Below are positions 1-5,671 of a stretch of 5,868 nucleotides of DNA, piece after piece. Source of the DNA: Chryseobacterium gleum (lineage in GTDB: Bacteria > Bacteroidota > Bacteroidia > Flavobacteriales_D > Sanyastnellaceae); contig CAMCYM010000108.1 of NCBI GenBank assembly GCA_945883885.1, positions 1 to 5,868 of the forward strand, read 5' to 3'. Under the pieces are notes generated by a model. It was given only the letters and a program-made list of their open reading frames with translations, was not told where the DNA came from and ran no database searches. The position numbers and the translations under genes were made by a program. Positions within the stretch are counted from its first letter, which is position 1; each line of letters begins with the position of its first letter.

Positions 1-40
1 CGCGGCGCAGCCGCGTCTCATCCCTCGCGGCGCAGCCGCG
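1..40. repeat. Two tandem copies of GC-rich hairpin repeat upstream of xseB
   Basis: The 15-mer CGCGGCGCAGCCGCG occurs at 1-15 and 26-40. Each copy is a hairpin: CGCGGC, loop GCA, GCCGCG. The spacer at 16-25 is TCTCATCCCT, and the second copy is followed by CATCCCC, which runs straight into the xseB ATG at 48. The hairpin plus CTCATCCCT spacer is the reverse complement of the layout seen after the era stop codon (hairpin then ACAGGGATGAG), so this belongs to the same family in inverted orientation. The array probably continues left of the window. Whether it lies in a real intergenic gap or just after an upstream gene cannot be seen. Confidence 0.8.
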
Positions 41-47
41 CATCCCC

Positions 48-257
48 ATGGCATCATTCGACACCGCCTACGAAGAACTCCGCGCAGTCATGCGCGAACT
101 GCAAGCCCCAGAAGCATCTGTAGATGCTTTGACCGAACGGATCCGCAAAGCGGGCGAACTCATTGCCCTATGCCGCAATGAGCTACACACAACGGAACAA
201 GAAGTAGCCGCTTTGCTCGTGTCGCTGGGGCTCGAGGCGCCTGCGGACGAAGGATAA
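48..257 (+). CDS. xseB: Exodeoxyribonuclease VII small subunit (XseB)
   Basis: This 69-residue protein matches the short helical-hairpin family of the ExoVII small subunit. Several XseB subunits coat the large subunit XseA to form a cytoplasmic nuclease that degrades single-stranded DNA to short oligonucleotides and contributes to repair. The visible signature is the N-terminal SFDTAYEELRAVMREL (residues 3-18; family pattern FExALxxLexIVxxLE), followed by a second helix with AGELIALCRNELHTTEQEV (35-53; family pattern GxxLxxxCxxxLxxAExkV). The length is usual for the family. The ATG at 48 is the only sensible start, since it gives the family N-terminus directly. No Shine-Dalgarno sequence is present: the start is preceded by CATCCCC from the hairpin repeat, and Bacteroidota often lack strong Shine-Dalgarno sites. 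xseA would be expected upstream but lies outside the window. The gene converges with the lipoprotein gene. Confidence 0.9.
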   Translation: MASFDTAYEELRAVMRELQAPEASVDALTERIRKAGELIALCRNELHTTEQEVAALLVSLGLEAPADEG

Positions 258-270
258 ATCGAGCAGAAAC

Positions 271-292
271 GCGGACGCAGGATCGCGTCCGT
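271..292. terminator. Hairpin between convergent xseB and lipoprotein genes
   Basis: CGGACGC at 272-278 pairs perfectly with GCGTCCG at 285-291 around a 6-base loop (AGGATC), and a G-T pair extends the stem outward. It fills most of the 40-base gap between two convergent stop codons. An AAA at 267-269 and a TTCT at 292-295 flank it, but there is no real U tract on either strand. It is probably a bidirectional transcription stop or an mRNA 3'-end stabiliser, judged mainly from its position. Its sequence differs from the hairpin repeat family elsewhere in the window. Confidence 0.45.
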
Positions 293-297
293 TCTAA

Positions 298-762
298 TCA
301 GTTGCGGCCGCGCTGTGCGAGGCTGTCCATCAACTGCTGGGTGCCGCCGGGGCCGAGTTGATCGTAGGGACCGGGGCCTTGTTCGGGCGCCGGCTGGCCG
401 GTCACGAGCTCACCGAGCCGAGCGAGTTTCTTCGAATAGGCGTCAAAGCCCGGGCACTCCGCTTGGAGCACCATCCAATCCGTGCTGGCTTCTCCCCCGA
501 AGGTGGTGCCTGCGCAGGCCGGCTGGCGCGCCTGAAGTTCCGAGATGACCTTTGCGGGCTCCCACTTCGCGGCCTTCGCCTCGTTGATGACGCCGTCGAC
601 CACTTGATTCAGTTGGTCGGTGCACGCACAGATGTCCTTTTTCCGGTCCTCCGAAGCCGCTGCGGCGTTGTCGGTGGGCGCGGTCGGCTCAGGTGCGCCG
701 CAGCTTACCAGGAATACGGCGGCACAAGTAGCAAACATCCAGGGGCGAAGGGCAGTGCGCAT
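298..762 (-). CDS. Small lipoprotein of unknown function with four mature-region cysteines
   Basis: This 154-residue protein starts with a lipoprotein signal peptide: a basic n-region (MRTALR), a hydrophobic core (WMFATCAAVF), and a lipobox LVSC with the lipidated cysteine at residue 21. It should therefore be exported and lipid-anchored by Lgt and LspA. The +2 to +5 residues (GAPE) do not resemble known Bacteroidota surface-export signals, so a periplasm-facing location is slightly favoured. A low-complexity Ala/Pro/Thr linker (about 22-38) leads into a helical domain with Cys45, Cys47 (DICACTDQLN), Cys83 and Cys103, which could form two disulfides. The tail (about 124-140) is rich in Gly, Pro and Gln. 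I do not recognise the family. It is convergent with xseB and divergent from the haloperoxidase-like gene, with 77 bases between the two start codons. No clear promoter was found. Confidence 0.75.
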   Translation of the reverse strand: MRTALRPWMFATCAAVFLVSCGAPEPTAPTDNAAAASEDRKKDICACTDQLNQVVDGVINEAKAAKWEPAKVISELQARQPACAGTTFGGEASTDWMVLQAECPGFDAYSKKLARLGELVTGQPAPEQGPGPYDQLGPGGTQQLMDSLAQRGRN

Positions 763-839
763 GGGAACAAATTTGTGCCGTGAAGATACGGATTTCCCTA
801 CGGAAGGTTGTACTTTGCAAGGGACTGAAAACGACCGAC

Positions 840-2984
840 ATGCGAAACTGGGCTTTGCTGCTTTTATGCGTTTTCTGCGCGGGCTTCACCCGCGCCCAAA
901 CGCCGCATTCCCTCGCCACCCACTGGAACGAAGAGGTCCTTGAGGCTATCCGAAACGACCTGGCCCGCCCGGTCGTCCATGCGCGCAACCTGCTGCACAC
1001 CAGCGTGGCCATGTACGATTGTTGGGCTGCATACGGCCCGGGGGAGGCGGAGACCTACTTCCTCGGGAAGACGTGGGACGGTTTCGCCTGTCCCTTCAAC
1101 GGCGTCCCCACCTCCTCGGATCCTGCGGCGCGGGAAGCAGCCCGGGAAAAGGCCATCAGCTATGCCGTGTATCGCCTGATCCTCAACCGGTTCGCGAACT
1201 CTCCTGACTGGGCTTCCACATCCGCGAACATCAACGGCTACATGGCCGAGCTGGGCTTTGACCCCAACTATACCTCCACCGATTACGCGAACGGCGATCC
1301 GGCGGCGCTCGGCAATTACGTCGCCCAGAAGATCATCCAGTTTGGCCTGCAAGACGGTTCAAATCAGCAGAATAACTACGCTGCGACGTGCTATGCGCCC
1401 GTCAATCCGAACCTCCAAATGCTGTACCCGGGCAACCCGAACATGGTGGACCCGAACCACTGGCAGCGCGTGGAAGTCCCTGTGTTCATTGACCAAAGCG
1501 GCAACGTCCTCACCTCCACCCCCAACTTCATCGGGCCGGAATGGGGCCGCGTTTCCCCCTTCTCCCTTGACCCCGACTGGAAGGACGTGCGCACCCGGAA
1601 TGGCTGTGAATACGAAGTGTACCTCGATCCCGGACCGCCTTCGGAACTCGACACCACGGCCGGGGGCGGCATGGACGATCCGTGGAAGTGGAACCATGTG
1701 CTCGTGGCCATTTGGCAATCCCACCACGACCCGACCGATGGAGTCCTGTGGGATGTCAGCCCCGGCGGGCGCGGCGGTTCAGACGGCAGCATCCCGACGG
1801 ATTTGTCGAACCTCTCAACGTTCTACAACCTGTTCGAAGGAGGATCTCCGGAAGCGGGCCACGACATCAATCCCGTCACCGGTCAGCCCTACGCACCGGT
1901 GCTGGTGCCGCGCGGAGACTTTACCCGCTGTGTGGCCGAATACTGGGCAGACGGCCCGGACTCTGAGACACCGCCCGGACATTGGTTTACCCTGCTCAAC
2001 GACGTGATGGAGCATCCGCTGTTCCAGTACCGCTGGCGCGGGCAAGGTCCGCTCATCGACCCGCTCGAGTACAGCGTGAAATCCTACCTCGCCCTCGGTG
2101 GCGCGATGCACGACGCGGCCATCGCAACATGGAGTGTCAAAGGCTACTACGACACCTCACGACCTGTTTCCGCCATCCGCTACATGGCCGAGAAGGGGCA
2201 ATGTTCTGATCCCACCCAGGAGACTTACCACCCAGCAGGATTCCCCCTGATTCCCGGCTACGTCGAACTCGTCGGGCCGGAAGATCCGCTCGCGGGCATG
2301 AATGGAGAGCACGTGGGCGAAGTGAAATTGTGGACGTGGCGCGGGCCGGACTATGTGGAGGTTCCGCTCTTTGATGAGGCGGGCGTGGGCTGGATTTTGG
2401 CCAAAAATTGGTGGCCCTACCAGCGCCCCACCTTCGTTTCGCCCCCCTTCGCCGGATACCTGAGCGGGCACTCGACCTACTCGCGCGCAGGCGCCGAGGT
2501 CCTCACGCTGCTCACGGGAACGCCCTATTTCCCGGGCGGTTTAGGCAAGAAAACCGTCACCGCGAACCAATACCTCGTATTCGAAGACGGGCCTTCTGCC
2601 ACCTTTGAACTGCAGTGGGCCACGTACTACGACGCCTCGAACCAAAGCTCCTTGAGCCGGATTTGGGGCGGCATCCACCCCCCCATGGACGACGGCGGGG
2701 GGCGCGCCATCGGGCAACAGGTGGGCGTCCAAGCCTTCCACTGCGCCGAAGCCCGGGCCTTCCCCCAGTGGGCCATGGCGTGCGGCGGCGACGGCTTCCT
2801 CCCCGGCGGCTCCTGCGTCTGTGACTTCAACTACGACGACGCCGTCAACATCGGCGACCTCTTGCTCTTCCTCGCCGCCTTCAGCAACTACTGGACCGGT
2901 CCCTACGACCTCGACACGAACGGCTCCGTCGGAACCGGCGACCTCCTGCTCTTCCTCGGCGACTTCGGTCAGGCGTGTGAGTGA
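840..2984 (+). CDS. Secreted vanadium-dependent haloperoxidase-like protein (PAP2 superfamily) with C-terminal dockerin-like domain
   Basis: This 714-residue exported protein belongs to the vanadium haloperoxidase branch of the PAP2/acid-phosphatase fold. These enzymes use vanadate and H2O2 to oxidise halides. The signal peptide is MRNWALLLLCVFCAGF with a likely cut after TRA. An N-terminal helical part carries the family-typical RPVVHARNLLHTSVAMYDCW. PPGHW (about 378-382) precedes the catalytic core. Against fungal chloroperoxidase, all vanadate ligands are present with exact spacing: Trp431-x2-Lys434, Arg441 in RPVSAIR (7 after Lys), Phe537, Ser542-Gly543-His544, and Arg607-x5-His613 (RIWGGIH). 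Trp431 and Phe537 match the chloroperoxidase Trp350/Phe397 pair. The C-terminus (about 661-712) holds two dockerin-like calcium loops (DFNYDDAVNIGD and DLDTNGSVGTGD), each followed by LLLFL, bracketed by cysteines. The start at 840 is preferred over an in-frame GTG at 780, because it places the signal peptide at the N-terminus. The PAP2 phosphatase activity of relatives cannot be excluded; halide and substrate are unknown. Confidence 0.9.
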   Translation: MRNWALLLLCVFCAGFTRAQTPHSLATHWNEEVLEAIRNDLARPVVHARNLLHTSVAMYDCWAAYGPGEAETYFLGKTWDGFACPFNGVPTSSDPAAREAAREKAISYAVYRLILNRFANSPDWASTSANINGYMAELGFDPNYTSTDYANGDPAALGNYVAQKIIQFGLQDGSNQQNNYAATCYAPVNPNLQMLYPGNPNMVDPNHWQRVEVPVFIDQSGNVLTSTPNFIGPEWGRVSPFSLDPDWKDVRTRNGCEYEVYLDPGPPSELDTTAGGGMDDPWKWNHVLVAIWQSHHDPTDGVLWDVSPGGRGGSDGSIPTDLSNLSTFYNLFEGGSPEAGHDINPVTGQPYAPVLVPRGDFTRCVAEYWADGPDSETPPGHWFTLLNDVMEHPLFQYRWRGQGPLIDPLEYSVKSYLALGGAMHDAAIATWSVKGYYDTSRPVSAIRYMAEKGQCSDPTQETYHPAGFPLIPGYVELVGPEDPLAGMNGEHVGEVKLWTWRGPDYVEVPLFDEAGVGWILAKNWWPYQRPTFVSPPFAGYLSGHSTYSRAGAEVLTLLTGTPYFPGGLGKKTVTANQYLVFEDGPSATFELQWATYYDASNQSSLSRIWGGIHPPMDDGGGRAIGQQVGVQAFHCAEARAFPQWAMACGGDGFLPGGSCVCDFNYDDAVNIGDLLLFLAAFSNYWTGPYDLDTNGSVGTGDLLLFLGDFGQACE

Positions 2985-2985
2985 G

Positions 2986-3016
2986 GCGCGGCTGCGCCGC
3001 TACAATCAGGGTGAGG
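2986..3016 (+). repeat. Single hairpin repeat element directly after the haloperoxidase stop codon
   Basis: One base after the TGA (2982-2984) begins GCGCGGCTGCGCCGCT, a hairpin (GCGGC 2988-2992, loop TGC, GCCGC 2996-3000). It is followed by ACAATCAGGGTGAGG. This closely matches the second half of the units after era (GCGCGGCTGCGCCGCT then AACAGGGTTGAGG), in the same orientation relative to the gene it follows. No T-run follows the stem, so this is not a classical intrinsic terminator. It may stabilise the mRNA 3' end or be a mobile short palindromic element. Confidence 0.7.
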
Positions 3017-3106
3017 GGCGGTTGGCGGATGCCGGGCTCGAAGCATTCCGGGAAATGCGTTGCCAGCACTGCCCATTCAGAGTTTAAACCTGAGCAAATT
3101 CTTAAT

Positions 3107-3135
3107 AAAAAAGCCCCGGCGAACCAGGGCTTTTT
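3107..3135 (-). terminator. Intrinsic terminator of the tRNA-fMet gene
   Basis: AAAAAGCCC at 3108-3116 pairs with GGGCTTTTT at 3127-3135. After one C/A mismatch, an inner GG/CC pair (3118-3119 with 3124-3125) closes a CGAA tetraloop. Read on the minus strand, the stem ends in GGGGCTTTTTT, the classical G/C stem plus U tract, and begins a few bases past the tRNA 3' end. It is symmetric enough to act on the plus strand too, about 120 bases past the haloperoxidase stop codon. Confidence 0.85.
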
Positions 3136-3139
3136 CGTG

Positions 3140-3212
<73 letters not shown>

Positions 3213-3252
3213 ATATATCCCTGCCTCGGCACATCTGCCGCGAATGGGAGGA

Positions 3253-3282
3253 CAAAGCTACGCACACACTTGCAAAAGTCAA
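3253..3282 (-). promoter_or_regulatory. Bacteroidota sigma-A promoter for tRNA-fMet
   Basis: On the minus strand the -33 element TTG (3280-3282) is followed by exactly 19 bases and then TAGCTTTG (3253-3260). This is a perfect match to the Bacteroidota -7 consensus TAnnTTTG. The predicted start of transcription near 3246 would leave a leader of about 33 bases before the mature tRNA 5' end at 3212. The element lies over the region that would encode the N-terminus of Era if translation began at the ATG at 3244, which argues against that start. Confidence 0.78.
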
Positions 3283-3339
3283 GGCCCCACAAGAAAAATA
3301 CCTGCAGGGCTTCGCGCTCCTGAAGTACCTTCGTCCGCA

Positions 3340-4308
3340 GTGGCACAACCAGAAGAAACGTCCGCAGAGAAATTCCGTCCAGAGCAGGGTCCGCGCGATC
3401 CGTTTGGCGCGTTAGAGCAAGCCCCGGAGGGACACCGCGCAGGCTTCGTCAACATCATCGGCTCGCCGAATGTGGGCAAGAGCACGCTGATGAACCGGCT
3501 CGTAGGCGAACGGCTCAGCATCATCAACCGCAAAGCCCAAACCACGCGCCACCGCATCATGGGCATCGTCAATGACCCGATGTGGCAGATCGTCTACAGC
3601 GACACACCCGGGGTCCTTGACCCGGCGTACAAGTTGCAGGAAGGCATGATGCATTTCGTGCGCACCGCGCTGCAGGACGCTGACGTGCTCCTCGTCGTGA
3701 CCGACCCGTTTGAAGACGGTTTGGCCCACCCGGATACCCTGCGCAAAATCGCAGCAATGGACGTCCCCGTGCTCGTCCTCGTCAACAAAATCGACCTCTC
3801 TGACCAAACCCGGGTGGCCGAACGCCTGTCCTACTGGCAAAACCTCCTGCCCCGCGCAGAAGTCGCCCCCATCAGCGCCCTGCACGGTTTCAACGTCGAA
3901 CCGCTCCTCGAGCGCCTCGTCGGCATGCTGCCCGTCAGCCCACCGTTCTTCCCGAAAGACGAGCTCACCGACCGGCCCATGCGCTTCTTCGTCGCAGAAA
4001 TCGTGCGCGAAAAAATCCTAACCCACTACCAGCAGGAAATCCCCTACTCCTGCGACGTGGTGGTCGAATCGTATGTCGTCGAGGACGGGCTCGTGCGCAT
4101 CCGGGCGGAGATCCGCGTTGCACGCGAATCCCAAAAGCAAATCGTCATCGGCTCCGGCGGCCGCATGATCAAACGCGTCGGCACCGATGCCCGCCGCGAC
4201 CTCGAAGCCTTCATCGGCCGCAAGGTCTTCCTCGACCTCTACGTCCGCGTCGACCGCGATTGGCGGGACGACGAGCAGAAGCTCCGCCGCTTCGGCTACC
4301 TCGACTGA
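3340..4308 (+). CDS. era: GTPase Era (ribosome small-subunit assembly)
   Basis: Era is an essential GTPase that binds the 3' end of 16S rRNA during maturation of the 30S subunit. Numbered from the GTG at 3340 (322 aa), the G domain shows G1 GSPNVGKS (41-48), G2 in QTTRHR (67-72), G3 DTPG (88-91), G4 NKID (149-152) and G5 SALHG (179-183). A C-terminal KH domain follows, with VIGSGGRMIKRVG (269-281) and an ending RRFGYLD. All catalytic motifs are intact. Typical Bacteroidota Era starts at the HRAGF found here at residue 32, so this protein has an extra acidic, Pro-rich N-terminus. No ATG lies near HRAGF. The frame is open from an ATG at 3244 (354 aa), but that start overlaps the divergent tRNA promoter, so GTG at 3340 is preferred without certainty. 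Wobble positions favour C. A hairpin-repeat array starts immediately after the stop codon. Confidence 0.93.
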   Translation: MAQPEETSAEKFRPEQGPRDPFGALEQAPEGHRAGFVNIIGSPNVGKSTLMNRLVGERLSIINRKAQTTRHRIMGIVNDPMWQIVYSDTPGVLDPAYKLQEGMMHFVRTALQDADVLLVVTDPFEDGLAHPDTLRKIAAMDVPVLVLVNKIDLSDQTRVAERLSYWQNLLPRAEVAPISALHGFNVEPLLERLVGMLPVSPPFFPKDELTDRPMRFFVAEIVREKILTHYQQEIPYSCDVVVESYVVEDGLVRIRAEIRVARESQKQIVIGSGGRMIKRVGTDARRDLEAFIGRKVFLDLYVRVDRDWRDDEQKLRRFGYLD

Positions 4309-4310
4309 CT

Positions 4311-4530
4311 TCGCGGCGAAGCCGCTGACAGGGATGAGGCGCCGCTGACAGTGAACAGGCGCCGCTGCGCGGCGAGAGGGCGCGGCTTCGCCGCTTACAG
4401 GGATGAGGCGCCGCTGCGCGGCGAGAGGGCGCGGCTGCGCCGCTAACAGGGTTGAGCGCCGCTGCGCGGCGAGAGGGCGCGGCTGCGCCGCTAACAGGGT
4501 TGAGGCGCGGCTTCGCCGAGAGGGTTGAGG
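4311..4530 (+). repeat. Tandem 49-bp double-hairpin array after era
   Basis: Three near-identical units (4358-4406, 4407-4455 and 4456-4503, the last 48 bp) each contain two hairpins: CGCCGCTGCGCGGCG, then GAGAGG, then GCGCGGCTGCGCCGC (loop TTC in unit 1). Each ends in TTACAGGGATGA or TAACAGGGTTGA. They are flanked on the left by degenerate pieces: hairpin GCGGCGAAGCCGC at 4313-4325, then two 20-bp copies starting GCCGCTGACAG at 4321 and 4341. A shortened copy lies on the right (4504-4530). The array begins two bases after the era stop codon. With no U tract, it is not an ordinary terminator. Loop changes combined with preserved stems suggest the hairpin is what is maintained. Confidence 0.85.
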
Positions 4531-4635
4531 TTGAGAACGAGGACCAGCACTATGCGTTTGATTGTGCCATGTGTCGCCCCTCGCCGATGTCTCAAGGGGG
4601 GCCTTCGCACTAACTTGCCCCCAACCTCAACCCTC
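4520..4635. repeat. 14-bp perfect inverted repeat framing the unique core between two arrays
   Basis: GAGGGTTGAGGTTG at 4520-4533 is the exact reverse complement of CAACCTCAACCCTC at 4622-4635. The enclosed 88 bases (4534-4621) are non-repetitive and contain no convincing gene. The left arm is the tail of the 49-bp array and the right arm is the head of the 31-bp array. The two arrays are therefore mirror images around this core. Confidence 0.75.
4531..4560 (+). promoter_or_regulatory. Possible promoter for ispE inside the unique core
   Basis: TTG at 4531-4533 is followed by exactly 19 bases and then TGCGTTTG (4553-4560), which differs from the Bacteroidota -7 consensus TAnnTTTG at one position (G for A). 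It is the only promoter-like motif I see in the era-ispE gap. If it is used, transcription would start near 4567 and the ispE mRNA would carry a leader of about 247 bases containing all five hairpins of the 31-bp array. The TTG lies inside the repeat-derived sequence, so the match could be chance. Confidence 0.35.
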
Positions 4636-4637
4636 GT

Positions 4638-4790
4638 CCCGCGAGGCGAAGCCTCGCTCATCCCTCATCCCGCGAGGCAAAGCCTCGCTTATTCCTCATC
4701 CCGCGAGGCAAAGCCTCGCTTATTCCTCATCCCGCGAGGCAAAGCCTCGCTCATCCCTCAACCCGCGAGGCGAAGCCTCGCCCGTCCTCA
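4638..4790 (+). repeat. Five-copy 31-bp hairpin array upstream of ispE
   Basis: Five hairpins start at 4641, 4672, 4703, 4734 and 4765, exactly 31 bp apart. Each is GCGAGGC, a 3-base loop (GAA in copies 1 and 5, AAA in 2-4), then GCCTCGC: a perfect 7-bp stem. The linkers are variants of TTATTCCTCATCCC or TCATCCCTCATCCC. Copies 2-4 are nearly identical, while the end copies have diverged. The spacers are repeated rather than unique, so this is not a CRISPR array. The stem sequence (GCGAGGC) differs from the GCGGC stems after era, but the hairpin plus CTCATCCC linker is shared in mirrored orientation. The remaining bases to the ispE ATG (4791-4813) are a degenerate CTCAAT/CCCATCCCC tract. Confidence 0.88.
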
Positions 4791-4813
4791 ACCTCAATCT
4801 CAATCCCATCCCC

Positions 4814-5662
4814 ATGCTCACCTTCCCCCCCGCAAAGCTCAACCTCGGTTTGTTCGTGACAGGCAAGCGGGCGGATGGGTTCCATGCGTTGGAAAGCGTA
4901 TTCGTGCCCATCGGGTGGACGGATGTGATGGAAGTGGTGGCCGTGGAGGGTGCGGGGGAGTTCGTGTTGGAGGTCTTGGGGAGGGCGGTGCCGGGCGGGG
5001 CGGGGGAGAATTTGGTGGAGCGGGCGTACCGGGAGGTGGTGGCGGAGGCGGTAGGACCGGTGCCTTCGCTGCGGGCGCAGCTGGTAAAGGCGTTGCCGAT
5101 GGGGGCTGGGCTGGGCGGAGGAAGTTCCGATGGGACGTGGATGCTGCGGATGCTGCGGGATGGCTTCGGCGTGAAGTTGCGGGATGGGGACTGGGGAGGG
5201 TTGGCGGCGAAGTTGGGGTCGGACTGTCCGTTTTTTCTCGGGGACGGACCGGCGTGGGTGGGGGGACGCGGGGAAGTGGTGGAGCCGTGGGGGTGGGAGG
5301 CGCTGCCGCAGCTTCGAGGGAGGCACGTGGCCGTCGTGCATCCGGGGGTGCATGTGGGCACGCGGGAGGCCTTCGCGGGGGTCGTGCCGCGGCCCGCGCC
5401 GATGGACCTGCGGGAGCTCGGGGCGCTGGAGCTCGATGCGTGGCAGGGGCGGGTTTGGAACGACTTCGAGGCGGGGATCGTGGCGCGGGTGCCGGAGGTG
5501 GGAGAGGCGCTGGGGCTGGTGGAGGCGGCGGGGGCGGTGTACCGGTCGATGACCGGGAGCGGGTCGGCCGTGTACGGGGTGTTTGAGGATGCGGCGGGGG
5601 CGCAGCGGGCGGAGGATGCAGGGCGGGATCGCGGGTGGGACGTTTGGAGCGGGCCGCTGTGA
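4814..5662 (+). CDS. ispE: 4-diphosphocytidyl-2-C-methyl-D-erythritol kinase (IspE)
   Basis: IspE is the GHMP-family kinase of the MEP isoprenoid pathway. It transfers phosphate from ATP to the 2-hydroxyl of CDP-methylerythritol in the cytoplasm. The 282-residue length is normal. Motifs in order are PPAKLNLGL (5-13, conserved Lys8 and Asn10 of motif 1), the ATP-binding glycine loop PMGAGLGGGSSDG (95-107), GSDCPFFL with the predicted catalytic Asp137, and C-terminal motif 3 MTGSGSAVYGVF (246-257). The ATG at 4814 is chosen because it places the PAKLNLG motif at residue 6 as in the family. The frame stays open upstream only because the hairpin array has no stops. No Shine-Dalgarno is seen; CATCCCC precedes the ATG, as at xseB. 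Wobble positions are strongly G-rich (gtg, gcg, ggg, cgg), unlike C-rich era and the haloperoxidase. The stop codon sits in a hairpin loop. Confidence 0.95.
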   Translation: MLTFPPAKLNLGLFVTGKRADGFHALESVFVPIGWTDVMEVVAVEGAGEFVLEVLGRAVPGGAGENLVERAYREVVAEAVGPVPSLRAQLVKALPMGAGLGGGSSDGTWMLRMLRDGFGVKLRDGDWGGLAAKLGSDCPFFLGDGPAWVGGRGEVVEPWGWEALPQLRGRHVAVVHPGVHVGTREAFAGVVPRPAPMDLRELGALELDAWQGRVWNDFEAGIVARVPEVGEALGLVEAAGAVYRSMTGSGSAVYGVFEDAAGAQRAEDAGRDRGWDVWSGPL

Positions 5663-5671
5663 GCAGCGGCC
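5652..5671. terminator. Hairpin enclosing the ispE stop codon, between convergent genes
   Basis: GGCCGCTG at 5652-5659 pairs perfectly with CAGCGGCC at 5664-5671. The 4-base loop TGAG contains the ispE TGA (5660-5662). A competing stem, CGGCCG-CGA-CGGCCG (5667-5681), overlaps its right arm. The pair occupies the 28-base gap before the convergent permease gene ends at 5691. No U tract follows on either strand, so it is a candidate transcription barrier or 3'-end protector rather than a standard intrinsic terminator. Confidence 0.45.

Noticed and set aside
780..839. GTG start at 780 for the haloperoxidase
   Set aside because: It would put 20 charged residues ahead of a good signal peptide. A TACTTTG motif at 811-817, resembling a -7 element, also fits the later start, though weakly and without a -33 partner.
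3082..3089. Palindrome GTTTAAAC in the haloperoxidase-tRNA gap
   Set aside because: It is a single 8-bp palindrome in an AT-rich patch with no second site or associated motif, so there is no basis for calling an operator.
3326..3333. TACCTTCG as a plus-strand promoter element for era
   Set aside because: It has one mismatch to TAnnTTTG, no TTG at the expected distance upstream, and a start point falling on the proposed GTG. This is too weak to annotate.
4638..4790. CRISPR array
   Set aside because: The spacers are themselves repeated and only about 14 bases long, the period is a strict 31 bp, and no cas genes are present.
4525..5586. Long plus-strand open frame overlapping ispE in another frame, and the in-frame upstream extension of ispE to 4562
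   Set aside because: The 31-bp unit has no stop in any frame, so frames stay open through the array by composition. The overlapping frame yields only Gly/Arg-rich low-complexity sequence, while the ispE motifs begin at 4814.
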